Notes: generated by a model not told the origin, from the letters alone. Shown: positions 33,545-42,582, counted from the stretch's first letter. The stretch: DNA of 43,230 nucleotides from Pseudoflavonifractor phocaeensis (GCF_016901735.1 NZ_JACLZC010000021.1:1-43230), one strand, 5' to 3'. Numbers and translations: made by a program.

Positions 33545-35158
33545 ATGCTCTTGTCCAAATATGAATCGGAAATCAACCGCCGGCGCACCTTTGCCATCAT
33601 TTCCCATCCCGACGCCGGTAAAACCACCCTGACCGAAAAGTTCCTGCTCTACGGAGGCGCCATCGCCCAGGCAGGCCAGGTCAAGGGGAAAAAGAACACC
33701 CGCGCCGCCACCTCCGACTGGATGGAGATCGAAAAGCAGCGCGGTATTTCGGTGACCTCCTCGGTCATGCAGTTCCAGTACGAGGGGTACTGCATCAACA
33801 TCCTGGACACCCCCGGCCACCAGGACTTTTCCGAGGACACCTACCGCACCCTCATGGCCGCCGACAGCGCCGTCATGGTCATCGACGCCGCCAAGGGCGT
33901 GGAGGCCCAGACCCGCAAGCTCTTTAAGGTCTGCGCCATGCGGGACATTCCCATTTTTACCTTCATCAACAAGATGGACCGGGAAGCCCGGGACTCCTTC
34001 GAGCTGCTGGAGGAGCTGGAGACCGAACTGGGCATCGAGACCTATCCGGTGAACTGGCCCATCGGCTGCGGCAAAGATTTTAAGGGCGTTTATGACCGCG
34101 AGTCCCAGAAGATCATCCATTTCACCTCCAACGGCGGCGCGAAGGCCGCCACCGCCACCGAGGTGGCGCTGGGCGACCCCAATCTGGACGGCCTCATCGG
34201 CGCTGTGCTCCACCAGAAGCTCACCGACGAGATCGAGCTGCTGGACGGCGCCTCCGCCGAGTTCGACCTGGACCGGGTGCGCCACGGCAAGCTGTCCCCC
34301 GTATTCTTCGGTTCCGCCCTGACCAACTTCGGCGTGGAGCCCTTTTTGGAGCATTTTCTCAAAATGACCACCGCCCCCCTGCCCCGGAAGGCGGGGGAGG
34401 AGGTCATCGACTCCATGGACGAGGATTTTTCTGCCTTTGTCTTTAAGATCCAGGCCAACATGAACAAGGCCCACCGGGACCGCATCGCCTTTATGCGGGT
34501 TTGCTCCGGCCGGTTCGACGCCGACAAGGAGGTCTATCACGTCCAGGGGGGCAAGAAGCTCCGCCTCTCCCGGCCCCAGCAGCTCATGGCCGCCGAGCGG
34601 GAGATCATCGAGGAGGCCTACGCCGGCGACATCATCGGCGTCTTTGACCCGGGCATCTTCTCCATCGGCGACACCCTCTGCGCCCCGGGGAAGAAATTCA
34701 AATTCGACCCCATTCCCACCTTTGCCCCCGAGCACTTCCGCCGGGTGCGCTCTCTGGACACCATGAAGCGCAAGCAGTTTTTGAAGGGCATGGAGCAGAT
34801 CGCCCAGGAGGGCGCCATCCAGATCTTCAAGACCCCCTATTCCGGCATGGAGGAGGTCATCGTGGGGGTGGTGGGCACCCTGCAATTCGACGTGCTGGAG
34901 TACCGGCTCAAAAACGAGTACAACGTGGACCTCTATATGGAGGGCCTGCCCTATGAATACCTGCGGTGGATCGAGCGGACCGACGGCATCGAGGAGCCGG
35001 TGAAGGAGGAGGACCTGAACCTGGGCACCGACACCAAGCTGGTGGAAGATTATAAAGGCAATCAGCTGCTGCTCTTTGGCTCCCAATGGGCCATTCATTG
35101 GACGGAGGACCGGAACAAACAGCTGAAATTGCTGGAGTTCGGCGGGGGCGCGCGGTAA
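33545..35158 (+). CDS. prfC: Peptide chain release factor 3
   Basis: A 537-residue translational GTPase that recycles RF1 and RF2 after peptide release. G1 SHPDAGKTT (20-28), switch region RGISVTSSVMQFQY, G3 DTPGHQDF, G4 NKMDRE. Domain 2 includes FVFKIQANMNKAHRDRIAFMRVCSG, and the RF3 C-terminal part includes GVVGTLQFDVLEYRLKNEY. Length and motifs are normal. AAGGAGG lies seven bases before the ATG. Organisms with RF3 use it as a fidelity and recycling factor. Confidence 0.96.
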   Translation: MLLSKYESEINRRRTFAIISHPDAGKTTLTEKFLLYGGAIAQAGQVKGKKNTRAATSDWMEIEKQRGISVTSSVMQFQYEGYCINILDTPGHQDFSEDTYRTLMAADSAVMVIDAAKGVEAQTRKLFKVCAMRDIPIFTFINKMDREARDSFELLEELETELGIETYPVNWPIGCGKDFKGVYDRESQKIIHFTSNGGAKAATATEVALGDPNLDGLIGAVLHQKLTDEIELLDGASAEFDLDRVRHGKLSPVFFGSALTNFGVEPFLEHFLKMTTAPLPRKAGEEVIDSMDEDFSAFVFKIQANMNKAHRDRIAFMRVCSGRFDADKEVYHVQGGKKLRLSRPQQLMAAEREIIEEAYAGDIIGVFDPGIFSIGDTLCAPGKKFKFDPIPTFAPEHFRRVRSLDTMKRKQFLKGMEQIAQEGAIQIFKTPYSGMEEVIVGVVGTLQFDVLEYRLKNEYNVDLYMEGLPYEYLRWIERTDGIEEPVKEEDLNLGTDTKLVEDYKGNQLLLFGSQWAIHWTEDRNKQLKLLEFGGGAR

Positions 35159-35227
35159 GAGAACATTCGTTCGTTGACATCCAATATCCATTGGAATATG
35201 CAGGATAGGTGGAAGAGAGACACCGTA

Positions 35228-35278
35228 CTTTCCACAAGTTGCACGAAGTTTTCCACATTTTCCACAGAGTTGTCCACA
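35228..35278 (+). other. Cluster of four DnaA-box-like 9-mers upstream of mnmE
   Basis: CTTTCCACA (35228-35236), TTTTCCACA (35249-35257), TTTTCCACA (35258-35266) and TTGTCCACA (35270-35278) lie in the same orientation within 51 bases. Two match TTWTNCACA exactly and are directly adjacent; the others differ at one position. They sit in the 227-base gap between prfC and mnmE, which also has a moderately AT-rich stretch (about 35330-35370). No dnaA gene is in the window. The cluster could be part of an origin, a DnaA-titrating site, or DnaA control of mnmE. Confidence 0.6.
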
Positions 35279-35385
35279 TTGGTGGAGAAAGACGGTGGAG
35301 GCTTTATGCACTGCCGGTAGACATAATGGAAGTCAAGGAAAAAAGTACAGGTAAAATCACGAAATATGGCGAAAGGAGGAAGGAT

Positions 35386-36747
35386 ATGGATACGATAGCG
35401 GCCATCGCCACCGGCAGCGCCCGGTGCGCGGTGGGCATTGTCCGACTTTCGGGACCGAACGCCATTCCGGCGGCGGCGGCGGTCTTTCGGGCGGCCAGCG
35501 GAAAACCCCTGGAAACGGCGGCGGACCGGCAGCTGGTCTACGGGACCCTGCTGGACGGCGAGGGCCGGCCGGTGGACCAGATCTTGGCTACCGTCTCCCG
35601 GGGGCCGCGGAGCTACACCGGCGAGGATACCGCCGAGCTCCAGTGCCACGGCTCCCCGGCAGTGCTGGCCCTGGCCCTGGAGGCCCTCTATGCCCAGGGC
35701 GTCCGCCCGGCGGAGCCGGGGGAGTTTACCCGCCGGGCCTTCCTCAACGGCCGCCTGGACCTCTTGCAGGCCGAGGCGGTGGCCGACCTCATCGACGCCG
35801 ACAGCGCCCAGGCCGTCCGCTGTGCCGGCGGGCAGCTCTCCGGGGCCCTGAGCCGGCGGGTGGCGGCGGTCTATGACGCCCTGGTGGACGTGAGCGCCCA
35901 CTTCCACGCCGTGCTGGACTACCCCGACGAGGACCTGGACCCCTTCACCCAGCGGGAACTGGCCGACGCCCTGGACAGGGGGGCGGCGGATCTGTCCGCC
36001 CTGCTGGACACCTACCGGCGGGGGAAGTTCCTGGTGGGGGGCATTCCCTGCGCCATTGTGGGACGGCCCAACGCCGGCAAATCCTCCCTCCTCAACGCCC
36101 TTCTGGGCTATGAACGGGCCATCGTCACCGACATTCCCGGCACCACCCGGGACACGGTGGAGGAAAAATGCACCGTGGGCGGACGGCTCCTCCGGCTCAT
36201 CGACACGGCGGGCATCCGGGAGACGGCCGACGCGGTGGAGCGCATCGGCGTGGAGCGGAGCCGCAAAGCCCTGGAAGGGGCGGCCCTGGCCCTGGTGCTG
36301 TGGGACGGGACCTGTCCGCCCACCACGGAGGACCGGGACCTGCTGGCCCTGGCGCTGGACCGGGCGGAGCGGGTGATCCTGCTGCGCACCAAGACCGATC
36401 TGGGTCCCGGCCCGGCGTGGACGGAGTGTCCCTGTCCGGTGGTGGCGGTGAGCAGCAAGACCGGCGACGGACTGCGGGCCCTGGAGGAGGCGGTAGCCGA
36501 GGCCTTTCCCGGCGGCGCGGCGGAGGAGGCCGGTCAGATGCTGACCAACGCCCGGCAGGCGGAGGCGGCGGGCCGGGCGCTCGGCGCGCTGAGGGCGGCG
36601 TCGGGCAGCCTGGCGGCGGGTATGACCCCCGACGCGGTGCTGGTGGACGTGGAGGCCGCCATGGCCGCCCTGGGGGAGCTCACCGGCCGTACCGTGCGGG
36701 AGGACGTGACCGACCGCATTTTCGCCCGGTTCTGCGTGGGCAAGTAG
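35386..36747 (+). CDS. mnmE: tRNA modification GTPase MnmE
   Basis: A 453-residue GTPase that, with MnmG, makes the 5-carboxymethylaminomethyl group on U34 of certain tRNAs. The N-terminal folate-binding domain (about 1-118) shows TIAAIATGSARCAVGIVRLSGP and SYTGEDTAELQCHGS. The helical domain follows, with the G domain inserted at about 215-375: G1 GRPNAGKSS, G2 TTRDTVEE, G3 DTAGIRET and G4 TKTD. The C-terminus is FCVGK, the conserved CxGK motif. mnmG is not adjacent, unlike the usual layout. AAAGGAGGAAGG precedes the ATG; longer upstream frames run through the DnaA-box region and are rejected. Confidence 0.96.
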   Translation: MDTIAAIATGSARCAVGIVRLSGPNAIPAAAAVFRAASGKPLETAADRQLVYGTLLDGEGRPVDQILATVSRGPRSYTGEDTAELQCHGSPAVLALALEALYAQGVRPAEPGEFTRRAFLNGRLDLLQAEAVADLIDADSAQAVRCAGGQLSGALSRRVAAVYDALVDVSAHFHAVLDYPDEDLDPFTQRELADALDRGAADLSALLDTYRRGKFLVGGIPCAIVGRPNAGKSSLLNALLGYERAIVTDIPGTTRDTVEEKCTVGGRLLRLIDTAGIRETADAVERIGVERSRKALEGAALALVLWDGTCPPTTEDRDLLALALDRAERVILLRTKTDLGPGPAWTECPCPVVAVSSKTGDGLRALEEAVAEAFPGGAAEEAGQMLTNARQAEAAGRALGALRAASGSLAAGMTPDAVLVDVEAAMAALGELTGRTVREDVTDRIFARFCVGK

Positions 36748-36773
36748 CCAAAACGAAAAAACGACAAGACGAC

Positions 36774-36810
36774 GGCCCCGGAACGGTTCAAAATCGTTCC
36801 GGGGCCAGTT
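36774..36810. terminator. Terminator between mnmE and the antiporter gene (convergent)
   Basis: GGCCCCGGAACG (36774-36785) pairs perfectly with CGTTCCGGGGCC (36795-36806). AGTTTGA follows, so the T-run is weak. Confidence 0.75.
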
Positions 36811-36818
36811 TGATATGT

Positions 36819-38015
36819 TCAGAGGACTTTCTTTTCCGACTTTTCCAAAACAGGATAGGTCCGGTCAATGGCCAGGGCGCCCAGTGGGGCGGTGATGAGA
36901 ATGGCGATGACCGCCACGGTGAGGACGATCTGTCCACAGCCCAGGCCCATGGCCAGGGGTACGCCGCCGATGGCCGCCTGCACCGTGGCCTTGGGCAGAT
37001 AGGCCACCACGCAAAAGAGCTTCTCTTTCCAGTTGAACCCGGAGCCGGCTACGCAGACCAGCACGCCCACCGCCCGGAAGCACAGGCAGCCCAACACCGC
37101 CACAATGGCCAGCACGCCGGCGGACAGGGCGTAGCGCAGATCCACCGCCGCGCCCACCAGCACAAAGAGGGACACCTCGGCGGCCACCCACAGCTTGGAG
37201 AATTTCAGGCTCAGGCGCTGGGCCACCACGCCCCGCCACCGCTGAAGTCCCACGTCGGCGGCCATGACGGCCAGCAGGCCGGAGAAGGGGAACAGGCCCT
37301 CCAGGGCGTCCTCCGCCGCCACCAGCAGAAAGGCCAGGGACAGCAGGATCACCACTTTAATGGAGTCCCGCATGTGGACCTTGCGGAAGAAAAGGGCCAG
37401 CAGCCAGCCCAGAAGGAGGCCCGCCGCGACGCCCGTCACAATGGAGGCCGGCACCGAGAGGAGGGTGGCGGGGGAGAGCCCGGTCCCTGTCCCGGAGGCC
37501 AGGCCGGTGAAGGCGGTAAAGAGAACGATGACAAACACGTCGTCCACCGACGCGCCGGCCAAAATCAGCTGGGGGATGCCCTTTTCCACCCCATAGCCCT
37601 CCTCGGACAGGCGGATCATCCGGGGCACGATGACCGCCGGGGACACCGCCCCCACCACCGCGCCCATAATGGCCGCGTCCAGCACCGGCACCCCCAGCAG
37701 CCGGGGGGCCAGCAGCACCATACCGGTGATCTCAAAGCAGGCCGGCACAAAGCACATCAGTACCGCCGGACGGCCCACCCGCTTGAGGGCCGCCACGTCC
37801 AGCGACAGACCCGCCCGGGTCAGGATGATGATGAGGGCCAGCTGCCGCAGATCGGCCGAGATCCCCAGCAGCGACGGGGAGAGCAGGTTCAGGGCGTAGG
37901 GACCCAAAATCATGCCGGCGATCAGCATCCCCACCAGCGGGGGCAGCCCCAATTTTTTGGCCAGCGCCCCCAGCGCCATGCCCAGCAGCAGCACCAGTCC
38001 CAAACTTGTCAGCAT
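36819..38015 (-). CDS. Cation:proton antiporter (CPA family, PF00999), fluoride-riboswitch controlled
   Basis: A 398-residue protein with about 12 hydrophobic segments. LVGMLIAGMILGPYAL, DLRQLALIIILTRAGLSLD, GAVVGAVSPAVIVPRM and GASVDDVFVIVLFTAFTGL follow the CPA pattern, with an adjacent Asp-Asp pair in the ion-binding helix as in CPA2/NhaA-like exchangers. The leader carries a fluoride riboswitch, and CPA antiporters are among the gene classes known to be linked to that RNA. A role in fluoride tolerance, through pH or ion balance or through export, is therefore likely but not shown by the protein itself. The ATG at 38015 has GAGG nearby and AAAGGA slightly further upstream. Confidence 0.9.
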   Translation of the reverse strand: MLTSLGLVLLLGMALGALAKKLGLPPLVGMLIAGMILGPYALNLLSPSLLGISADLRQLALIIILTRAGLSLDVAALKRVGRPAVLMCFVPACFEITGMVLLAPRLLGVPVLDAAIMGAVVGAVSPAVIVPRMIRLSEEGYGVEKGIPQLILAGASVDDVFVIVLFTAFTGLASGTGTGLSPATLLSVPASIVTGVAAGLLLGWLLALFFRKVHMRDSIKVVILLSLAFLLVAAEDALEGLFPFSGLLAVMAADVGLQRWRGVVAQRLSLKFSKLWVAAEVSLFVLVGAAVDLRYALSAGVLAIVAVLGCLCFRAVGVLVCVAGSGFNWKEKLFCVVAYLPKATVQAAIGGVPLAMGLGCGQIVLTVAVIAILITAPLGALAIDRTYPVLEKSEKKVL

Positions 38016-38041
38016 ATGTCCTCGTTCCTTTCCGGGGCAAC

Positions 38042-38086
38042 AAAAAAAGCTGATGCCCCTGCAACCAAATTGCAGAAGCCATCAGC
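38042..38086 (-). terminator. Terminator of the fluoride riboswitch expression platform
   Basis: On the minus strand GCTGATG (38086-38080) pairs with CATCAGC (38055-38049), with an inner CTGCAA/TTGCAG helix, followed by seven T. The first arm is the GCUGAUG of the aptamer core, so aptamer and terminator exclude each other. Confidence 0.88.
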
Positions 38087-38136
38087 CGATACGGCGGTTC
38101 TGTCTCCGGAGGAGACAAGGGAGCGCTTCATTCCCT
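38070..38136 (-). ncRNA. Fluoride riboswitch (crcB motif)
   Basis: The minus-strand RNA shows the motif in order. AGGG (38136-38133) pairs with CCCU (38121-38118). Loop GAAGC (38129-38125) forms a pseudoknot with GCUUC (38079-38075). A hairpin GCCG-UAU-CGGC (38095-38085) leads into the conserved GCUGAUGGCUUCU. This lines up well with my memory of the Thermotoga petrophila crystal-structure aptamer. An extra 7-bp hairpin TGTCTCC/GGAGACA (38117-38101) sits between the first stem and the core. Fluoride binding should block the terminator and switch on the antiporter. Confidence 0.85.
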
Positions 38137-38142
38137 GGTGGC

Positions 38143-38171
38143 ATTATATCCCCCCGCTCTCCCGGCGTCAA
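38143..38171 (-). promoter_or_regulatory. Sigma-A promoter of the antiporter leader
   Basis: On the minus strand TTGACG (38171-38166), 17 bases, TATAAT (38148-38143). The predicted start, near 38136, coincides with the 5' end of the aptamer. Confidence 0.8.
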
Positions 38172-38207
38172 GGGATTTTTGTGGCCCAAAAATTTTTCAG
38201 CTTTCCC

Positions 38208-38235
38208 TTGCAAATTTTTTGGTTTTTATTATAAT
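38208..38235 (+). promoter_or_regulatory. Sigma-A promoter of ridA
   Basis: TTGCAA (38208-38213), 16 bases, TATAAT (38230-38235), 55 bases before the ridA start. Confidence 0.7.
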
Positions 38236-38290
38236 GGGAGATAGCAAGGGGCGCTTTGCCCACAGCTCATTTCAGGAGGGAGTTTTTATC

Positions 38291-38665
38291 ATGAACAAGA
38301 CCATCACCGCCGCCAACGCGCCCGCCGCCGTGGGCCCCTACTGCCATGCCAAGCTGGCGGGCAACACCCTGTATATCTCCGGTCAGCTGGGTCTGGACCC
38401 GGCCACCGGCGTTCTCGCCGAGGGCGTGGAGGCCCAGGCCAAGCAGGCCCTGGAAAACCTGGGCGCCATCCTCAAGACCGCCGGCATGGACTACGCCGAC
38501 GTGACCAAGACCACCGTGTTCCTCACCGATATCAACGACTTCGCCGCCATCAACGCCATCTATGCCCAATACTTCCAGGGCGAGGCCCCCGCCCGCTCCT
38601 GCGTGGCCGTGGCTGCCCTGCCCAAGGGCGGCGCCTTCGAGGTGGAGGCCGTGGCCGTTAAGTAA
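38291..38665 (+). CDS. ridA: RidA family reactive intermediate/imine deaminase
   Basis: A 124-residue protein of normal RidA length. It deaminates 2-aminoacrylate and related enamines released by PLP enzymes. Motifs: PAAVGPYCHAKLAGNTLYISGQLGLDP at the start, QALENLGAILKTAG, VTKTTVFLTDINDF, and APARSCVAVAALPKGGAFEVEAVAV with the catalytic Arg102. AGGAGGG lies before the ATG. A TATAAT promoter lies 55 bases upstream, divergent from the antiporter leader. Confidence 0.96.
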   Translation: MNKTITAANAPAAVGPYCHAKLAGNTLYISGQLGLDPATGVLAEGVEAQAKQALENLGAILKTAGMDYADVTKTTVFLTDINDFAAINAIYAQYFQGEAPARSCVAVAALPKGGAFEVEAVAVK

Positions 38666-38694
38666 GCGCCCCTTTTCGTTGCCCCATACGCAGC

Positions 38695-38726
38695 AAAGCG
38701 CCCGCCGGTTCGGCGGGCGCTTTACC
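38695..38726 (+). terminator. Terminator of ridA
   Basis: AAAGCGCCCGCCG (38695-38707), loop GTT, CGGCGGGCGCTTT (38711-38723). Strong stem, short T-run. Confidence 0.8.
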
Positions 38727-38753
38727 ATTTGTGAGGGAAAGAAGAGAGGAAGA

Positions 38754-38846
38754 ATGAAAAAACACTTGTATATGAAACAATCCGCGGCAGTTGTCAGTCC
38801 GCTTCCTGTCTGTGCTCTTAGCATACCACGGCGCTCTTCTTTATAA
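38754..38846 (+). other. Possible 30-codon reading frame in the ridA-purL gap
   Basis: In the 172-base gap between ridA and purL, an ATG with AGAGAGGAAG upstream opens a 30-codon frame starting MKKHLYMKQS. It lies directly after the ridA terminator and has no recognised relative. A TATAAT at about 38840 has no gene downstream in its direction. Nothing else is seen in the gap. Confidence 0.15.
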
Positions 38847-38895
38847 TTGGACAGATTTTGAAAACTCTATGAATAATGTGTAAACGTGGGGGGCC

Positions 38896-41800
38896 TCAGG
38901 CGAAGTAGGCCGCGCCGCTCTCCCAGAGGGGCTGGTACTTGTCCCCCGGGATGTTCAGGCCCACATAGTCGCCCCGGCGCTCGGAGTGGCCCATCTTGCC
39001 AAAGACCCGGCCGTCGGGGGAGAAGATGCCCTCAATGGCCCGGAAAGAGCCGTTGGGGTTGACGTCGATGTCCATGGAGGGCGCGCCGCTCCCGTCCACG
39101 TACTGGGTGGCCACCTGGCCGTTGGCGCACAGCGCATCCAGCAGAGCGTCGGGGGCCACGAACTTGCCCTCGCCGTGGGAGATGGGAATGGCGTGGAGGT
39201 CGCCCACCTGGCTCTTGAGCATCCAGGGGGAGCGGACCGAGGCCACCCGGGTGGTGACGTAGCGGCTCTGGTGGCGGCCGATGTTGTTGAAGGTCAGGGT
39301 GGCGCAGGTGTCGTCCATGGGCCGGATCTCCCCGTAAGGCACCAGACCCAGCTTGACCAGCGCCTGGAAGCCGTTGCAGATGCCCAGCATCAGGCCGTCC
39401 CGGTTTTTCAGCAGGTCGTGGATGGCGTCGGTGAGGCGGGCATTGCGCAGGAAGGAGGCGATGAACTTGGCCGAGCCCTCCGGCTCGTCGCCGCCGGAGA
39501 AGCCGCCGGGCAGGAAGACGATCTGGGCCTTGCGGATGGCCCCCTCCAGATCCACGGTGGATTGCAGGAGATCGTCGGCGGTCAGATTGCGGATAACCAC
39601 CGTCTCGGCGTCCATGCCGGCCCGCAGGCAGGCCCGCACCGAGTCGTACTCACAGTTGGTGCCGGGGAACACGGGGATGACCACCCGGGGCCGGGCAATT
39701 CTGTTCTTGGCCACGATGGGGGCCCGCTGGTGACAGGAGATGGGGGCCACCGGGCCGGCGTCGGCGGTGCGGGCGGGGTAGACCTCGGCCAGGACGCCCT
39801 CGTTGAGGGCCAGCAGCTCGGCCACGTCCGCCGACTCGCCGCCCAGGGTGATCTTGCCGTCATCGGTGGTATGGCCGATGCGGACGCCGCAATCGCAGTC
39901 CTCGGTGAGCTCAGCCACGATGACGCCGGGCATGGGGATATACCAGGTGTGGGCGTCGGTTTCCGCCGCAAAGCCCACGCCGTTGCCGAAGGACATCTTC
40001 ATTACCGCCTCGGCCAGGCCGTTCTCCACCGCCCAGGCCGCCTTGATCTTACCGGCCTCACACAGGGCGTGGAACTGCTCCCAGGAGGACTTGCAGGCCT
40101 CCACATCGCCGGAGCCGAAGAGATAGACCCCGTGACCGGCCTCCTTAAACTCGGGGGAGAGGACCTTGTCCGCCTTTACAGGGGCGATGGCGAAGGAGAT
40201 GAGGGTGGGGGGCACGTCCAGGTCCATAAAGGAGCCGGACATGGAGTCTTTCCCGCCGATGGCGGCGGCGTTCAGCGCCAGCTGGGCGTCCAGCGCTCCC
40301 AGCAGGGCGGCGAAGGGCTTGCCCCACCGCTCCGGCTCGTCCCGCAGCTTTTCAAAGAACTCCTGGAGGGTGAGATAGGCTTTTTTGTAGTCCGCGCCGG
40401 CGGCCACGATCTTGGCCACCGAGGTGATGACGCTCTCCTTCGCGCCGGTGTAGGGGTCGGCGCTCATCCGGTCGGGGTCAAAGCCCCAGGCCATCAGGCT
40501 GGCCTGGTCAGTCTCCTGGCCCGGCTCCACGGGGAAGAGGGCGGACATGGCCTGGGCGGGGGTGCGCTGATATTTGCCGCCGAAGGGCATGAGCACGCTG
40601 CCCGCGCCGATGGAGCCGTCAAACCGCTCGGTCAGGCCCCGGCGGGAGGCGGATTTCAGGCTGGACGCCATCTCCCGCAGGCTGTGGGCGGCGGCGCTGC
40701 CCAGGGCGGTGCGGTCGTTCTGGGGGACGGAGACGTTGGCGTGTTTTACCGCGCCGTTGGTGTTGAGGAAGGCCCGGGACAGGTCGGCCACCTTCTGCCC
40801 TCGCCAGGTCATGACCATCCGGGGGCTTTCGGTGACCACCGCCACCTGATAAGCCTCCAGGTTCTCGCTCTGGGCGGCGGCGATGAAGGTATCCGCGTCC
40901 TGAGGGGAAACCACCACGGCCATGCGCTCCTGGCTCTCGGAAATGGCGAGCTCGGTGCCGTCCAGGCCGTCGTATTTCTTGCGCACCGCGTCCAGGTCGA
41001 TGGACAGGCCGTCGGCCAGCTCGCCGATGGCAACGCTGACGCCGCCCGCGCCGAAGTCGTTGCACCGCTTGATGAGGCGGGTCACGTCGCCCCGGCGGAA
41101 GAGACGCTGGATCTTGCGCTCCTCGGGGGCGTTGCCCTTCTGGACCTCGGAGGCCATGGTGGTCAGGGACTTCATGTTGTGGCTCTTGGAGGAGCCGGTG
41201 GCGCCGCCGATGCCGTCCCGGCCGGTGCGTCCCCCCAGCAGGATGACCACGTCGCCGGGGGCGGGGACCTCGCGGCGGACATGGTCGGCGGGGGCCGCGC
41301 CCACCACCGCGCCGCACTCCATGCGCTTGGCTACGTAGCCGGGGTGGTAGACCTCGGCCACATGGCCGGTGGCCAGGCCGATCTGGTTGCCGTAGGAGGA
41401 GTAGCCCGCCGCGGCGGTCTGGGCAATCTTGCGCTGGGGCAGCTTGCCGGGGATGGTCTGGTCAAAGGGGGTGCGGGGGTCGCCGCCGCCGGTGAGGCGC
41501 ATGGCCTGGTGGACATAGACCCGGCCGGAGAGGGGGTCGCGGATGCAGCCGCCGATGCAGGTGGCCGCGCCGCCGAAGGGCTCGATTTCGGTGGGGTGGT
41601 TGTGGGTCTCGTTTTTGAACATCAGGAGCCAGTCCTGCTCCTTGCCGTTCACCCTGGCGGGGACGTGGATGGAGCAGGCGTTGATCTCCTCGCTCTCGTC
41701 CAGTTCGGGGAGGAGGCCCCGCTTTTTCAGGGTCTTGGTGCCGATGGTGGCAATGTCCATCAGAGTCTGGGGGCGTTTGGCCGCCTTCTCCTGGCCGTAC

Positions 41801-42582
41801 ACCTCCACCCGGGCGGCCAGATAGCGCGCATAGGCGTCCTTCACCGGCCCGTCGGCGATGTCCACCCCGTCCAGATGGGTGGAGAAGGTGGTGTGGCGGC
41901 AGTGATCGGACCAGTAGGTGTCCACCACCCGCACCTCGGTGAGGGTGGGGTCCCGGCCCTCCTCGTCCCGGAAGTAGCCCTGGAGAAAGGTAAGGTCCGC
42001 CAGATCCATGGCCAGGCCGTACTGCTCCAGCAGAGCGGAAAGGCCCGCCTGATCCAGGGTGCGGAAGCCCTCCAGCACCGGCACCGGGTTGGGCTCGGGG
42101 TACTGCTGAAGGAGGGTGTCCGGCTTATCCAGGGAGGCCTCCCGGCTCTCCACGGGGTTGATGAGGTAATTGCGGGCCTTGGCCAGGCCGGCGTCGTCCA
42201 TCTGGCCGGCGAACAGGTAGAGGGTGGCGCACCGCACCACCGGACGCTCGCCGCCGGTGAGCATCTGGATGCACTGGGCGGCGGAGTCGGCCCGCTGGTC
42301 ATACTGGCCGGGCAGAGCCTCCACCGCCAGGATGGCGCAGTCCTCCGCGGGCTGGGGGAAGGTCTCGTCGTACGCCGCGTCCACCTGGGGCTCGCTGAAC
42401 ACCGTGGCGCGCACCGCGCCGTAGGTGGCCTGGTCGATGCCCTCCACATCGTAGCGGTGGAGGACCCGTACCCCCGTCAGACCGGTGAGCCCCAGCTCAT
42501 TTTGCAGCTCGGCCAGCAGACGGCGGGCCTCCACGTCATAGCCCGGCTTCTTTTCCGCGTAAGTACGAAATACAGTTCCCAT
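38896..42582 (-). CDS. purL: Phosphoribosylformylglycinamidine synthase (fused PurL-PurQ)
   Basis: A 1,228-residue single-chain FGAM synthase of the clostridial type (about 1,240 residues in the family). It converts FGAR, ATP and glutamine to FGAM in purine synthesis. The N-terminal PurS-like and linker part includes VVDTYWSDHCRHTTFSTHL. Two AIRS-like halves follow, with NETHNHPTEIEPFGGAATCIGGCIRDPLSGR and later GGKDSMSGSF. The glutaminase domain starts at about 990 (VVIPVFPGTNCEYDS); its nucleophile Cys1069 lies in LGICNGFQAL, with the triad His in HGEGK or MGHSERR. The ATG at 42582 with AAAGGGG upstream is preferred to a frame 12 codons longer. Confidence 0.95.
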   Translation of the reverse strand: MGTVFRTYAEKKPGYDVEARRLLAELQNELGLTGLTGVRVLHRYDVEGIDQATYGAVRATVFSEPQVDAAYDETFPQPAEDCAILAVEALPGQYDQRADSAAQCIQMLTGGERPVVRCATLYLFAGQMDDAGLAKARNYLINPVESREASLDKPDTLLQQYPEPNPVPVLEGFRTLDQAGLSALLEQYGLAMDLADLTFLQGYFRDEEGRDPTLTEVRVVDTYWSDHCRHTTFSTHLDGVDIADGPVKDAYARYLAARVEVYGQEKAAKRPQTLMDIATIGTKTLKKRGLLPELDESEEINACSIHVPARVNGKEQDWLLMFKNETHNHPTEIEPFGGAATCIGGCIRDPLSGRVYVHQAMRLTGGGDPRTPFDQTIPGKLPQRKIAQTAAAGYSSYGNQIGLATGHVAEVYHPGYVAKRMECGAVVGAAPADHVRREVPAPGDVVILLGGRTGRDGIGGATGSSKSHNMKSLTTMASEVQKGNAPEERKIQRLFRRGDVTRLIKRCNDFGAGGVSVAIGELADGLSIDLDAVRKKYDGLDGTELAISESQERMAVVVSPQDADTFIAAAQSENLEAYQVAVVTESPRMVMTWRGQKVADLSRAFLNTNGAVKHANVSVPQNDRTALGSAAAHSLREMASSLKSASRRGLTERFDGSIGAGSVLMPFGGKYQRTPAQAMSALFPVEPGQETDQASLMAWGFDPDRMSADPYTGAKESVITSVAKIVAAGADYKKAYLTLQEFFEKLRDEPERWGKPFAALLGALDAQLALNAAAIGGKDSMSGSFMDLDVPPTLISFAIAPVKADKVLSPEFKEAGHGVYLFGSGDVEACKSSWEQFHALCEAGKIKAAWAVENGLAEAVMKMSFGNGVGFAAETDAHTWYIPMPGVIVAELTEDCDCGVRIGHTTDDGKITLGGESADVAELLALNEGVLAEVYPARTADAGPVAPISCHQRAPIVAKNRIARPRVVIPVFPGTNCEYDSVRACLRAGMDAETVVIRNLTADDLLQSTVDLEGAIRKAQIVFLPGGFSGGDEPEGSAKFIASFLRNARLTDAIHDLLKNRDGLMLGICNGFQALVKLGLVPYGEIRPMDDTCATLTFNNIGRHQSRYVTTRVASVRSPWMLKSQVGDLHAIPISHGEGKFVAPDALLDALCANGQVATQYVDGSGAPSMDIDVNPNGSFRAIEGIFSPDGRVFGKMGHSERRGDYVGLNIPGDKYQPLWESGAAYFA

